From the NCBI GenBank assembly GCA_036555065.1, contig DATBLZ010000068.1, positions 1 to 13,674 of the forward strand: 13,674 nt of DNA, in the 5' to 3' direction. A program made the translations under genes and the position numbers. The stretch comes from DATBLZ01 sp036555065 (GTDB lineage: Bacteria > Pseudomonadota > Gammaproteobacteria > Steroidobacterales > Rariloculaceae). The notes beneath the pieces were generated by a model that made no database searches, was not told where the DNA came from, and worked only from the letters and a program-made list of their open reading frames with translations. The first letter of the stretch is position 1. Each line of letters opens with the position of its first letter. Below, in pieces: positions 6,397 to 12,445 of this stretch.

Positions 6397-7812
6397 CTAT
6401 AGCCCGAGCGGTACCGGCGTTCCGTTGACCGTGAGCGTGCCCTGAGCGAAGCGGGCGTTCGTCGTATAACGGTCGCCCGTGTCTCGGAGCATGCCCATGC
6501 CGGTCAACTGGACGAGCATGAGACCGACCTGCGCTTCCGCTTGGGCGTTGATGTCGTCGTCGGTCAGCGATGGGTCGCCGGACCCCGCCAATTGCATTCG
6601 CATCGCCTGCTGCGCGAGATCGTGTGCAAGCACCTTCGAAACCTCGGCTTCGGCGGTCACGATCGCAGCCGCGAGCCAGAGGCTCGGATCCTGATAGTTG
6701 CGCATTGGGGCCGGCGGCAACGCGGCAGGATCGACCTCGATGAGAAACTTGGCCGAAAATGGCTCGCCGTTCATCGCGAAACGGATCGGGTCGACCGCGA
6801 GGTTCGGTCCGCCTTCGAGCAAGCGCTCGAGAACGGGCACGAGCGCCGCAAGTAGTTCGTCGGGCGCTGCGGCCGGTTCTTGGCCCATGACGAGCTGGAT
6901 AGTCGCGAAGTAGTCCTTCATCGCTTCCGCGTCGAGGTCGGCGACGGCGATGCCGAGCTCGGCGTCCGCCAAGCGGAAGCCCGTGCCCGCGGTAACGGAT
7001 TCGACGCTGTAATTGGCGCCGATGCGCATGGTTCCGTCGTCTTCGAGCGCGGACTCCCCGCCGACGCGCAGACCTTGCGCCGTGAACAACGGGTCGGGGC
7101 CGGCGAACGGGCTCGTGACGACCACGCGCGCGATGTTGAATTCGCCCTTGCCGACGCCGAAGCTCCCTACGTGGTACTCCGAGTCCATGTCGAAGCGAAT
7201 CTGCTCGACGACCGCGGTCGCACCCGCGCTCGTGAAGTCGAAGGAGTCGATGTTGCCGCGCGAGGTGACGTGATCGCCGCGCAGCGTGCCGTCGACGCGC
7301 AGGCCCGAGAAGGTGAAATCGTTCGTTCCGTCGCCATAGTCGACGGGCGGAATATCGGCTTCGAACACGAACCCGCCTGTAATGGGGGCGTGGCCGCGCA
7401 GTTGGAATACGTACGGCATACCGAGCTGGTCGCGCGCGAGCACTGCAACCGGGCTCGCGGGATCGAACGTCGCGACGACCGTGGACAGCGCGATTTGCAC
7501 TCCGCCGTCGACGATGACCGGACCGTGCTTGATCTCGAGCTGCACCGGGAGCCGCTGCTCTAAGAACGCGGCGCCTGCGGGAACACCCCCCGCCATCTGC
7601 GCGAAGTATTGCGGATTGATTCCGAGCTCGATTTGCGCCGCGGCCCCAAGCCAGCCGCGGTCGTAGCTCGCGACTTCGACGACAACGAAGGGGTTGCTGT
7701 TGAGCGCAGCGACGCGCTCCTCGATGCGCGATTGCGTCATCATGCCGGTGAGCAAGGGCAACGCGAGCAAGACGACGAGAATTGCGACCAAGGCAATGAC
7801 GGCTTTTTTCAT
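6397..7812 (-). CDS. YdgA-like DUF945 family envelope protein
   Basis: The product is 471 aa, against about 500 for E. coli YdgA. It begins with MKK and one hydrophobic segment (about 4-23), acting as signal anchor or uncleaved signal, followed by TQSRIEERVAALN. The family hallmark SYDRGWLGA appears near residue 50, with the usual long alternating beta-rich body and statements such as GPVIVDGGV. DUF945 members are envelope proteins of poorly defined role; E. coli YdgA has no firm biochemical function. The start ATG (7810-7812) has TAAGGG just upstream. The frame stays open much further, to 9168, but that stretch is antisense-like text inside the carrier gene. The gene is 38 nt downstream of the carrier on the same strand, so it is probably in the same transcript. 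Confidence 0.88.
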   Translation of the reverse strand: MKKAVIALVAILVVLLALPLLTGMMTQSRIEERVAALNSNPFVVVEVASYDRGWLGAAAQIELGINPQYFAQMAGGVPAGAAFLEQRLPVQLEIKHGPVIVDGGVQIALSTVVATFDPASPVAVLARDQLGMPYVFQLRGHAPITGGFVFEADIPPVDYGDGTNDFTFSGLRVDGTLRGDHVTSRGNIDSFDFTSAGATAVVEQIRFDMDSEYHVGSFGVGKGEFNIARVVVTSPFAGPDPLFTAQGLRVGGESALEDDGTMRIGANYSVESVTAGTGFRLADAELGIAVADLDAEAMKDYFATIQLVMGQEPAAAPDELLAALVPVLERLLEGGPNLAVDPIRFAMNGEPFSAKFLIEVDPAALPPAPMRNYQDPSLWLAAAIVTAEAEVSKVLAHDLAQQAMRMQLAGSGDPSLTDDDINAQAEAQVGLMLVQLTGMGMLRDTGDRYTTNARFAQGTLTVNGTPVPLGL

Positions 7813-7850
7813 ACCCTTACTTTCCAGAGCGGGAGATTCCGGCGCACATA

Positions 7851-9104
7851 TTAACTGAACAAGAGCCAGCAAAGCGCGGCGCCGACGACGGTCATCGACA
7901 GCCCCCAGCCGAGCAATTGGTTGAAGAGCCGCCGGCTGAGATCGCCGGATGGCACCGCCGCGACGCAGAGCGCGCCGAGCGTCGAGAGCGGCGAGACGTC
8001 GACCAAGTGCCCAGCCACGTTCATCGTCGAGGCGAGCGCGAGCGCGCTGCCGCCGCCCAAGTTCTCGATGATTCCCGGCACGGTCGGCAGGAACGCGGGC
8101 AGCACGACGCCCGACGTGCTCGAGTAGGCGGAGACGACACCGATGGTGACCGCCATGAACGGGATGATCGTCGCTTGCGTCGCAACGCTCGAGAGGAGCC
8201 CCGTGAAGAGCTCCATGCCGCCGGTCGTCTCCAGCAGGCCGATCAACACCGTCACGCCGCAAACCATGAGGATCGTGCTCCACGGCATGCCCTTGATGGC
8301 CGCGTGGTCGTCGGCGGCGCGCGCGAGGCTCAAGAGCACCGCGCCGGCGAATGCGGCCATGCCGATGTTGAACCCGCCGAAGATCACGCCGAGGACCAAA
8401 ATCCCGATGAGAGCGAGCGTCAACACCTGATGACCGTTGAGGCGCTCGGCGGACGTGGGCTCTGCTTCGACGCGGTCGGCGCGCGCGAGCAGCTTCAGGC
8501 CGCCAAAAATGAAATACGCGCCGAACGCCACGATCATGTGTGCGCCGAAGTTGTAGAGCCACGTCCATAGCTCGTGCCCCGGAAGTCCGATCCGGTCCAT
8601 GAGACCGGAGACGATGAGGCCCGTGGGCGCAAGCGGCGACAGGGACCCCGAGTTCGCGCCGTTTCCGACCATGACGGCCATTAGAAACGGCGAGATACGC
8701 ATGCGTAGCGCCGTCGCCATTGCGATCGGCGCGAGCAGCGCTGCCGTCGCGATATTGCCGGGACCCGCGGTCGCAAGCGCCGCGCCGAGGCCGAAGTACA
8801 TGATCGGCACGAGACCCACGCGGCCGCGGCACAACCGCAAGGCGTTGTGCGCGACGACGTCGAGCGTGCCGTTGACGCGCGCCTGGCTGAAAAGCAGCGT
8901 CACGCCGGCGAGCGTGAGAAAGAGATCGACGGGGAATCCAGCCGTAACTTCGCGCAACGGCAAGTCGCCGACGTATACGCCGATGATCCAGGCGAGCACG
9001 ATCGCGAGCAGCCCGACATTGAGCCGCGTCGTGCAGCTCAGCACCACCGCGAGCGCGAGCGCGCCGAGCGTGATCTCGCCGAGCGTGATCTCGCCCAGGC
9101 TCAT
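7851..9104 (-). CDS. MatC/ArsB-NhaD superfamily anion carrier (MatC N-terminal type)
   Basis: This is a 417-aa polytopic inner-membrane protein with roughly ten to twelve hydrophobic helices along its whole length. The pattern VGDLPLREVTAGFPVDLFLTLAGVTLLF, a LATAGPGNIATAALLAPIAMA helix and VGNGANSGSLSPLAPTGLIV resembles the MatC N-terminal (dicarboxylate/malonate carrier) group of the ion transporter superfamily. STSGVVLPAFLPTVPGI and NVAGHLVDVSPLSTLGAL form the matching second-half hairpin motifs. A dicarboxylate or related organic anion is the likely substrate by family; the sequence does not prove it. The N-terminus carries a 15-bp tandem duplication. The start ATG (9102-9104) overlaps the stop of the ferritin-like gene as ATGA, implying coupled translation. 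Confidence 0.86.
   Translation of the reverse strand: MSLGEITLGEITLGALALAVVLSCTTRLNVGLLAIVLAWIIGVYVGDLPLREVTAGFPVDLFLTLAGVTLLFSQARVNGTLDVVAHNALRLCRGRVGLVPIMYFGLGAALATAGPGNIATAALLAPIAMATALRMRISPFLMAVMVGNGANSGSLSPLAPTGLIVSGLMDRIGLPGHELWTWLYNFGAHMIVAFGAYFIFGGLKLLARADRVEAEPTSAERLNGHQVLTLALIGILVLGVIFGGFNIGMAAFAGAVLLSLARAADDHAAIKGMPWSTILMVCGVTVLIGLLETTGGMELFTGLLSSVATQATIIPFMAVTIGVVSAYSSTSGVVLPAFLPTVPGIIENLGGGSALALASTMNVAGHLVDVSPLSTLGALCVAAVPSGDLSRRLFNQLLGWGLSMTVVGAALCWLLFS
9063..9092. repeat. Exact 15-bp tandem duplication in the carrier N-terminus
   Basis: Two adjacent copies of GCCGAGCGTGATCTC (9063-9077 and 9078-9092) keep frame and duplicate the five residues LGEIT near the start of the carrier. 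They look like slippage or a small tandem duplication. Confidence 0.9.
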
Positions 9105-9781
9105 GCCGCGTCGAGTGAGAGTTGGAGCGCGCCGAGCAGGCGCAGGTAGAGCGAGCTCTCGAGCCCAAGGAGCGTCGCGATGCGTGCGTCGCTGCGCTGA
9201 CCTGCGGCCTCGAGGCGCTCTGCGATGTCGCCGAGATGGTTCTGTTCTTCGCCGAGAACGCGCTTCAGCGAGAGTGCGGCACCCAGCCGATTAAGGGTCT
9301 GTTGATAGAGCCGATAGAACCAGAGCGCGCGAAACTCGACGATCAGCGACATATATAGATATGCCGCGCGCATGCTGCTCTCGCGGCCGAGCGTGCGGAC
9401 GAGTCCTGCCTCGAGACGCTGGAAATACATGCGCGCTGCGGCCGGCGCAAGCAAGTCGGCATTGCGGAACTCGAGCGGACGTGCCGCGGTTTTCTCGGCT
9501 TGGCGCTTCATGAAGTACGCGTGATGGGCCTCCTCGGCAACGTGCCTGAGCGTCGCTTGATCGATGCTCTCGCCGTGTTGAGTGGCCATGATCTTGCGGC
9601 TGCCCATGTGCTCGAGCAGCGCCAATGTGTTGAGGAAGCGACCATGCAGTGAAGCGTTTGGAACGATGCGATTGAGCAACGCGCGCGTCCTGCGCACCTG
9701 CGCTTCGTTAGCGGCGTCGAATCGCGCTTGGGTCGAGCCGAGCCAAGCGGTGGCGAGTGCGTTGTCGTCGGTCTGGAGCAT
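9101..9781 (-). CDS. Ferritin-like di-iron carboxylate protein, function unknown
   Basis: This is a 226-aa, almost wholly helical cytoplasmic protein. It shows the full four-helix di-iron ligand set in order: Glu57 (LLEHMGSRK), Glu83/84 with His86/87 (AEEAHHAYF), Glu149 (LIVEFRALWF) and Glu179-x-x-His182 (GEEQNHL). This E, ExxH, E, ExxH order is that of ferritin-like proteins in the broad sense (ferritins, rubrerythrins, MiaE, ribonucleotide reductase R2). I do not recognise the specific family, so oxygenase, oxidase or iron storage all remain open. The start ATG (9779-9781) is preceded by GAGGA at good spacing. The frame extends to 10003, but that stretch lies in the divergent gene and its promoter. 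The stop overlaps the carrier start (ATGA). Confidence 0.82.
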   Translation of the reverse strand: MLQTDDNALATAWLGSTQARFDAANEAQVRRTRALLNRIVPNASLHGRFLNTLALLEHMGSRKIMATQHGESIDQATLRHVAEEAHHAYFMKRQAEKTAARPLEFRNADLLAPAAARMYFQRLEAGLVRTLGRESSMRAAYLYMSLIVEFRALWFYRLYQQTLNRLGAALSLKRVLGEEQNHLGDIAERLEAAGQRSDARIATLLGLESSLYLRLLGALQLSLDAA

Positions 9782-9882
9782 CGGTTCCTCAGCAAGCACA
9801 GCGCACGCCGCAGTGTATATGAGGCTCCGGTTTCCGTTAATCGCGGCCCGCGCTAGCATGGATTGTCCGCGAAGGAGTACCG
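9782..9882. promoter_or_regulatory. Divergent promoter region
   Basis: This 101-bp gap separates the minus-strand ferritin-like gene from the plus-strand secreted protein. On the minus strand TTAACG (9840-9835) and TATACA (9819-9814) are 15 nt apart. On the plus strand TTCCGT (9832-9837) and TAGCAT (9854-9859) are 16 nt apart. All are weak matches. A strong ribosome binding site GAAGGAGT (9871-9878) precedes the ATG at 9883. Confidence 0.35.
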
Positions 9883-10644
9883 ATGCATCTATATAGAGCC
9901 ATTGCGACGTACACGCTCCCATGCATCGCGCTTGCCGGGCTCCCGACCGCGGCGCACGCGCAAGCGCCGCTGCCGGGCTCGACCTGGGCTGCGATCGAAG
10001 CATTGCCGGATTGGACCGGGCTTTGGGAGGTTACATTCGGCGGGGGATTCGGCGGGGAGCAGCCGGCGCTGACGCCTTTGTACGCAGCCCGGGCCGAGGC
10101 GTATCGAGCGGCTCAGGCGCGCGGCGAGATCGAGGATTCGCCGGCCGCGAACTGCGTGCCGAACGGCATGCCGGGCATCATGACGCAGCCGTACCCGATC
10201 GAGTTTCTGTTCACGCCGGACAAGGTCACGATTCTCATCGAGGCGTACGGGCAATGGCGGCAGATCTTCACGGATGGCCGCGCGCATCCCGAGAGCCCGG
10301 ACCTCACTTTCAACGGCCACTCGATCGGGCACTGGGAAGGCGACACGCTCATCGTCGATACCGTCGGTTTCACGACCGATACGGCGCTCGGCATGAGCTT
10401 CGGCGTGCGGCATAGCGACAAGATGCGGATCATGGAGCGCATGCGGCTCGTCGAGCCCGATAAGCTCGAGATCACGACGACAGTCGACGACCCCGAAGCG
10501 CTGACCAAACCTTGGACGACGACGCGCGTCTATGGCCGACATCGTGATTGGAACCTCGCCGAGTACATCTGCCAGCAGAACAACCGGAACTTCTTGACCG
10601 AAGACGGGAAAGCGGGCATCGACTTGACGCACGTCAAGGAGTGA
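9883..10644 (+). CDS. Uncharacterised secreted protein
   Basis: The product is 253 aa with a Sec signal peptide; cleavage is predicted after AHA (residues 24-26). The mature part contains motifs I recall from a large unnamed family of proteobacterial secreted proteins: NCVPNGMPGIMTQPYPIEFLFTP around 90-112, RQIFTDGRAHP (126-136), GHSIGHWEGDTLIVDTVGF (145-163), RHSDKMRIMERMRLVEPDKLEI (176-197), then DDPEALTKPW. Cys91 and Cys230 may pair. The tight aromatic/acidic motif GHWEGDTL suggests a binding surface, but no catalytic role is known to me. The start is fixed by GAAGGAGT five bases upstream. The DUF6152 gene follows after 8 nt, so the two are co-transcribed and may act together in the periplasm. 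Confidence 0.82.
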   Translation: MHLYRAIATYTLPCIALAGLPTAAHAQAPLPGSTWAAIEALPDWTGLWEVTFGGGFGGEQPALTPLYAARAEAYRAAQARGEIEDSPAANCVPNGMPGIMTQPYPIEFLFTPDKVTILIEAYGQWRQIFTDGRAHPESPDLTFNGHSIGHWEGDTLIVDTVGFTTDTALGMSFGVRHSDKMRIMERMRLVEPDKLEITTTVDDPEALTKPWTTTRVYGRHRDWNLAEYICQQNNRNFLTEDGKAGIDLTHVKE

Positions 10645-10652
10645 CGCGGAAG

Positions 10653-11042
10653 ATGAGCCACAGGCAAATTGGGGCAGCGCTTCTCGGTGCCGCCGCGGCG
10701 CTCGCGGGCTCTTCCACGCTTGCGCACCATTCGTTCAGCGTCTTCGACATGACGACCGAGAAGACCATCGAAGGCGAGGTCGTCGAGTTCGAATGGACGA
10801 ACCCGCACACGTGGACGTGGGTCAACGTGACGAACGCGGACGGCACGGTTACGGAGTGGGGACTCGAAGGCATGAGTCCGAACTTTCTCGGCCGCCGCGG
10901 CTGGACGAATAGCACGCTCAAGCCCGGCGATCACGTCGCGATCACGTTCTACCCGCTCAAGAGCGGCGAGCCGGGCGGCACGTTCCTGCGCGCAACGCTC
11001 GCCGACGGCACGGTCAAGGTCATGTTCGGACGGGGACCTTGA
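10653..11042 (+). CDS. DUF6152 family secreted protein
   Basis: The product is 129 aa with a signal peptide ending near STLAHHSF (cleavage likely before the HH). The mature domain reads HHSFSVFDMTTEKTIEGEVVEF, then WTNPHTWTWV, EWGLEGMSP, LGRRGWTNSTLKPGDHV and a C-terminal glycine-rich strand. This all-beta pattern is typical of DUF6152. Function is unknown. The N-terminal double histidine of the mature form and the WTNPH motif could bind metal; this is inference. The start ATG at 10653 is eight bases past the stop of the upstream secreted protein. The open frame extends back to 10548, but there it overlaps the upstream gene and lacks a signal peptide. Confidence 0.82.
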   Translation: MSHRQIGAALLGAAAALAGSSTLAHHSFSVFDMTTEKTIEGEVVEFEWTNPHTWTWVNVTNADGTVTEWGLEGMSPNFLGRRGWTNSTLKPGDHVAITFYPLKSGEPGGTFLRATLADGTVKVMFGRGP

Positions 11043-11050
11043 GCGACTGT

Positions 11051-11103
11051 TGTGGGAGCGGCTTTAGCCGCGATCTTTTGTGGAGCGGCTTTAGCCGCGA
11101 TTC
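11051..11103. repeat. Two REP-like palindromes in direct orientation
   Basis: Unit one TGTGGGAGCGGCTTTAGCCG with CGAT (11051-11074) and unit two (11079-11103, one G shorter in its GTGGAGC part, ending CGATTC) share the core GCGGCTTTAGCCGCGAT. Each core forms a 5-bp stem with a 4-nt TTTA loop. They match the third unit at 3789-3805. The pair begins 8 nt after the DUF6152 stop and ends 25 nt before the tRNA, so it may act as transcript-end structure for the secreted pair. Confidence 0.88.
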
Positions 11104-11110
11104 CGAGTCC

Positions 11111-11116
11111 TATACA
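11111..11116 (+). promoter_or_regulatory. Candidate -10 box of the tRNA-Arg promoter
   Basis: TATACA lies 12 bases before the mature tRNA start. The -35 position (about 11089-11094) falls inside the second REP unit and reads CTTTAG, a poor match, so the promoter call is tentative. Confidence 0.35.
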
Positions 11117-11128
11117 CTCAACTGCCTC

Positions 11129-11205
11129 GCGCCCGTAGCTCAGTTGGATAGAGTACTCGGCTTCGAACCGAGTGGTCGGGAGTTCGAATCTCTCCGGGCG
11201 CGCCA
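11129..11205 (+). tRNA. tRNA-Arg (anticodon TCG), CCA encoded
   Basis: This is a full cloverleaf. The acceptor stem is GCGCCCG/CGGGCGC with discriminator G and encoded CCA (11203-11205). The D arm is GCTC/GAGT with one G-T pair. The anticodon stem is CTCGG/CCGAG with loop CTTCGAA, giving anticodon TCG (reads CGA). The variable loop is TGGTC. The T stem is GGGAG/CTCTC around TTCGAAT. Total length is 77 nt. No integrase or repeated 3' end was seen nearby, so it does not look like an occupied attachment site within this window. Confidence 0.97.
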
Positions 11206-11216
11206 CTAACAATAAC

Positions 11217-11237
11217 GATCATGAGGAGCACATGATC
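11217..11237 (+). promoter_or_regulatory. Perfect 7-bp inverted repeat exposing a Shine-Dalgarno in its loop
   Basis: GATCATG (11217-11223) and CATGATC (11231-11237) flank the 7-nt loop AGGAGCA. The loop carries AGGAG, and the 3' arm carries an ATG (11232-11234). There is no T-run, so it is not an intrinsic terminator for the tRNA. It could be an RNA hairpin controlling initiation, or a DNA operator. Confidence 0.5.
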
Positions 11238-11261
11238 TCGACGCAGGCTACTATCCGGTGA
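11232..11261 (+). other. Possible 9-codon leader ORF coupled to the next gene
   Basis: ATG at 11232 opens a nine-residue frame (MISTQATIR) preceded by AGGAG (3-nt spacing). Its TGA (11259-11261) overlaps the ATG at 11261 as TGATG, an arrangement typical of translational coupling. The spacing is short and nothing else proves translation. Confidence 0.25.
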
Positions 11262-11629
11262 TGCGGATCCGCGCACTCGCGCTGGTGACGCTGCTCGCCG
11301 TGACGCCCGTTGCAGCAGCGCGATTCCACTACCTGGCGCGCGGGGAACGGCTGTGCGATGCCGCCGAGCTCGCTTGCATCTACGGCTCGCTCACGTTTCA
11401 TGTCAACACGCGCGTGCTGTGGCTCCGAGGACGGCTAAAGTCGTCGCCGGGTCCGGGCACGTTCGCGATCCGGGTTCGCGGCACGACGCGGCTCGGTTAC
11501 GTCCGCTACGCGCCGGTCGAGATCGAGCTCGACGGGCACTGGAGCGAGATCGTCGATTTCCAAATGATTCCCGACGACCCCGACGTCTATAACTGGGAGA
11601 TCGACGCCATCGAGTACGTTCGCGACTAG
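11261..11629 (+). CDS. Small secreted protein of unknown function
   Basis: The product is 122 aa. Residues 1-19 form a signal peptide (MRIRALALV core, cleavage after VAAA). The mature part of about 100 residues is rich in alternating beta strands (SLTFHVNTRVLWLRG, TFAIRVRGTT, PVEIELDGHWSEIVDF) and ends DAIEYVRD. Two cysteines (LCDAAELAC) seven apart near the mature N-terminus may form a disulfide. I recognise no family. An in-frame GTG at 11258 just before the ATG is an alternative start. No good ribosome binding site of its own is seen, which fits coupling to the mini-ORF upstream. Its TAG stop interlocks with the vapC stop on the other strand. Confidence 0.7.
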   Translation: MRIRALALVTLLAVTPVAAARFHYLARGERLCDAAELACIYGSLTFHVNTRVLWLRGRLKSSPGPGTFAIRVRGTTRLGYVRYAPVEIELDGHWSEIVDFQMIPDDPDVYNWEIDAIEYVRD

Positions 11630-12036
11630 TCAGGCATCTGGCAAGGAATCACTTGGCGCCCGTGCCGGCGGTAGAAGCGGAAATCGCCGTCGGTCGTCAG
11701 AAGCATCGGGGTTGCCAGCATCTCGCTCATGCGCACGAGGCAGGCATCGGCAAGGCTCGCGGCGCGATCCGCGTACTTCTCGAGGACCTTGAGGACGGGC
11801 TCGATGTTGTCCCCGAGGTCGAAGGTGACCAGCAATGCGCCGCGCCGAAGCAGCCCACGCAGTGTAGGAGCACCTCGGGCTCCGAGAAGGTGAAACGTTT
11901 CCGACAGCACGGCCTCGCACGTTCGCCACGGAGGCGGGAAACGTTCGGCGACCCTGACGGCCCAGGGATGATGTGCGTCGCGCCGCGCGAGGAGCGCGAC
12001 GAGAAAGCCAGCGTCAACGAGGACGTTTGCGGCCAT
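11626..12036 (-). CDS. vapC: PIN-domain ribonuclease toxin, VapC type
   Basis: The product is 136 aa, the standard length for a VapC toxin, a Mg-dependent RNase that cuts specific RNAs (often tRNA) when its antitoxin is lost. PIN acidic residues are visible in order: Asp8 (NVLVDAGFLVALL), Glu46 (CEAVLSETFHLL), Asp97 (ASLADACLVRMSE, with Asp90 just before) and Asp116/118 (LLTTDGDFRFYR). The start ATG (12034-12036) lies inside the antitoxin gene, a 23-nt overlap, so toxin translation is coupled to the antitoxin. The stop TAG shares two bases with the TAG of the convergent secreted-protein gene. All key residues are present, so it looks intact. Confidence 0.92.
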   Translation of the reverse strand: MAANVLVDAGFLVALLARRDAHHPWAVRVAERFPPPWRTCEAVLSETFHLLGARGAPTLRGLLRRGALLVTFDLGDNIEPVLKVLEKYADRAASLADACLVRMSEMLATPMLLTTDGDFRFYRRHGRQVIPCQMPD

Positions 12037-12292
12037 AGCCGGTGCTCTTAAGGTAGTCCTTCTTACGAGCGCTCATATCGTCCGGCAACCCATCCACGGA
12101 CCCAATGAGGTCGCCGATAGCGTCTAGCAGAGACGCGCGGCGTCCCCTTCGTCCCGACCCGGCTTGTAGCCGTTCGCGCACGACGTCGGACTTCGATACC
12201 TTGCGTTCGCGCGATTCGGCGTCGATCTCTGCAACCAGAGAGTCGGGCAAGCGTACTGTCAGTGTTTTCACGCTCACGACTGTATTACGCAT
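12014..12292 (-). CDS. vapB: Ribbon-helix-helix antitoxin, VapB/CopG type
   Basis: The product is 92 aa. The N-terminal KTLTVRLPDSLVAEID strand followed by helices through SKSDVVRERL (about residues 9-47) is a ribbon-helix-helix DNA-binding domain. The basic/acidic C-terminal tail (GLPDDMSARKKDYLKSTGYG) is where VapB-type antitoxins wrap the toxin. It should neutralise the PIN toxin and repress the operon. The start is uncertain: ATG at 12292 is chosen, but a TTG at 12307 and an internal GTG just before KTLTV are possible, and none has a strong ribosome binding site. It is upstream of vapC and divergent from the PQQ dehydrogenase. Confidence 0.88.
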   Translation of the reverse strand: MRNTVVSVKTLTVRLPDSLVAEIDAESRERKVSKSDVVRERLQAGSGRRGRRASLLDAIGDLIGSVDGLPDDMSARKKDYLKSTGYGRKRPR

Positions 12293-12445
12293 CTGCCATT
12301 TGCGCAAGACAACGCGCGAATCATGCGGATGACACGCGATTCCGCGGATCTATGAAGAGCTCGTCGGACTACCACGACGCTCCAAGTGGCAAATCTCGGA
12401 CAATCGTTGTATATCGACCGATATGGAGTCGAGCACAGGGTTGCT
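12293..12445. other. Divergent region between vapBC and the PQQ dehydrogenase
   Basis: The gap should contain the vapBC operator/promoter and the dehydrogenase promoter. Near vapB there is an 8-bp palindrome TCCGCGGA (12341-12348) within a longer imperfect GATTCCGCGGATC, a possible ribbon-helix-helix site. Near the dehydrogenase is the inverted repeat listed separately. A weak plus-strand promoter TGGCAA (12387-12392), 17 nt, TATATC (12410-12415) is the best seen. The dehydrogenase reading frame is open from 12356. Confidence 0.4.
12411..12424. promoter_or_regulatory. Inverted repeat ATATCG-AC-CGATAT, candidate operator
   Basis: Perfect 6-bp arms with a 2-nt centre sit 21 bases upstream of the dehydrogenase GTG and overlap the weak -10 candidate, as a repressor site would. 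No second copy was noticed in the window. Confidence 0.4.

Noticed and set aside
7813..9168. Upstream extension of the ydgA-like frame to a 923-residue protein
   Set aside because: The extension runs through the carrier gene in another frame and is Arg/His-rich shadow text; the ATG at 7812 begins a clean signal anchor with a ribosome binding site.
11129..11260. tRNA-Arg as an attachment site for an integrated element carrying vapBC
   Set aside because: No integrase, no repeat of the tRNA 3' end and no phage or plasmid gene is visible in the window.
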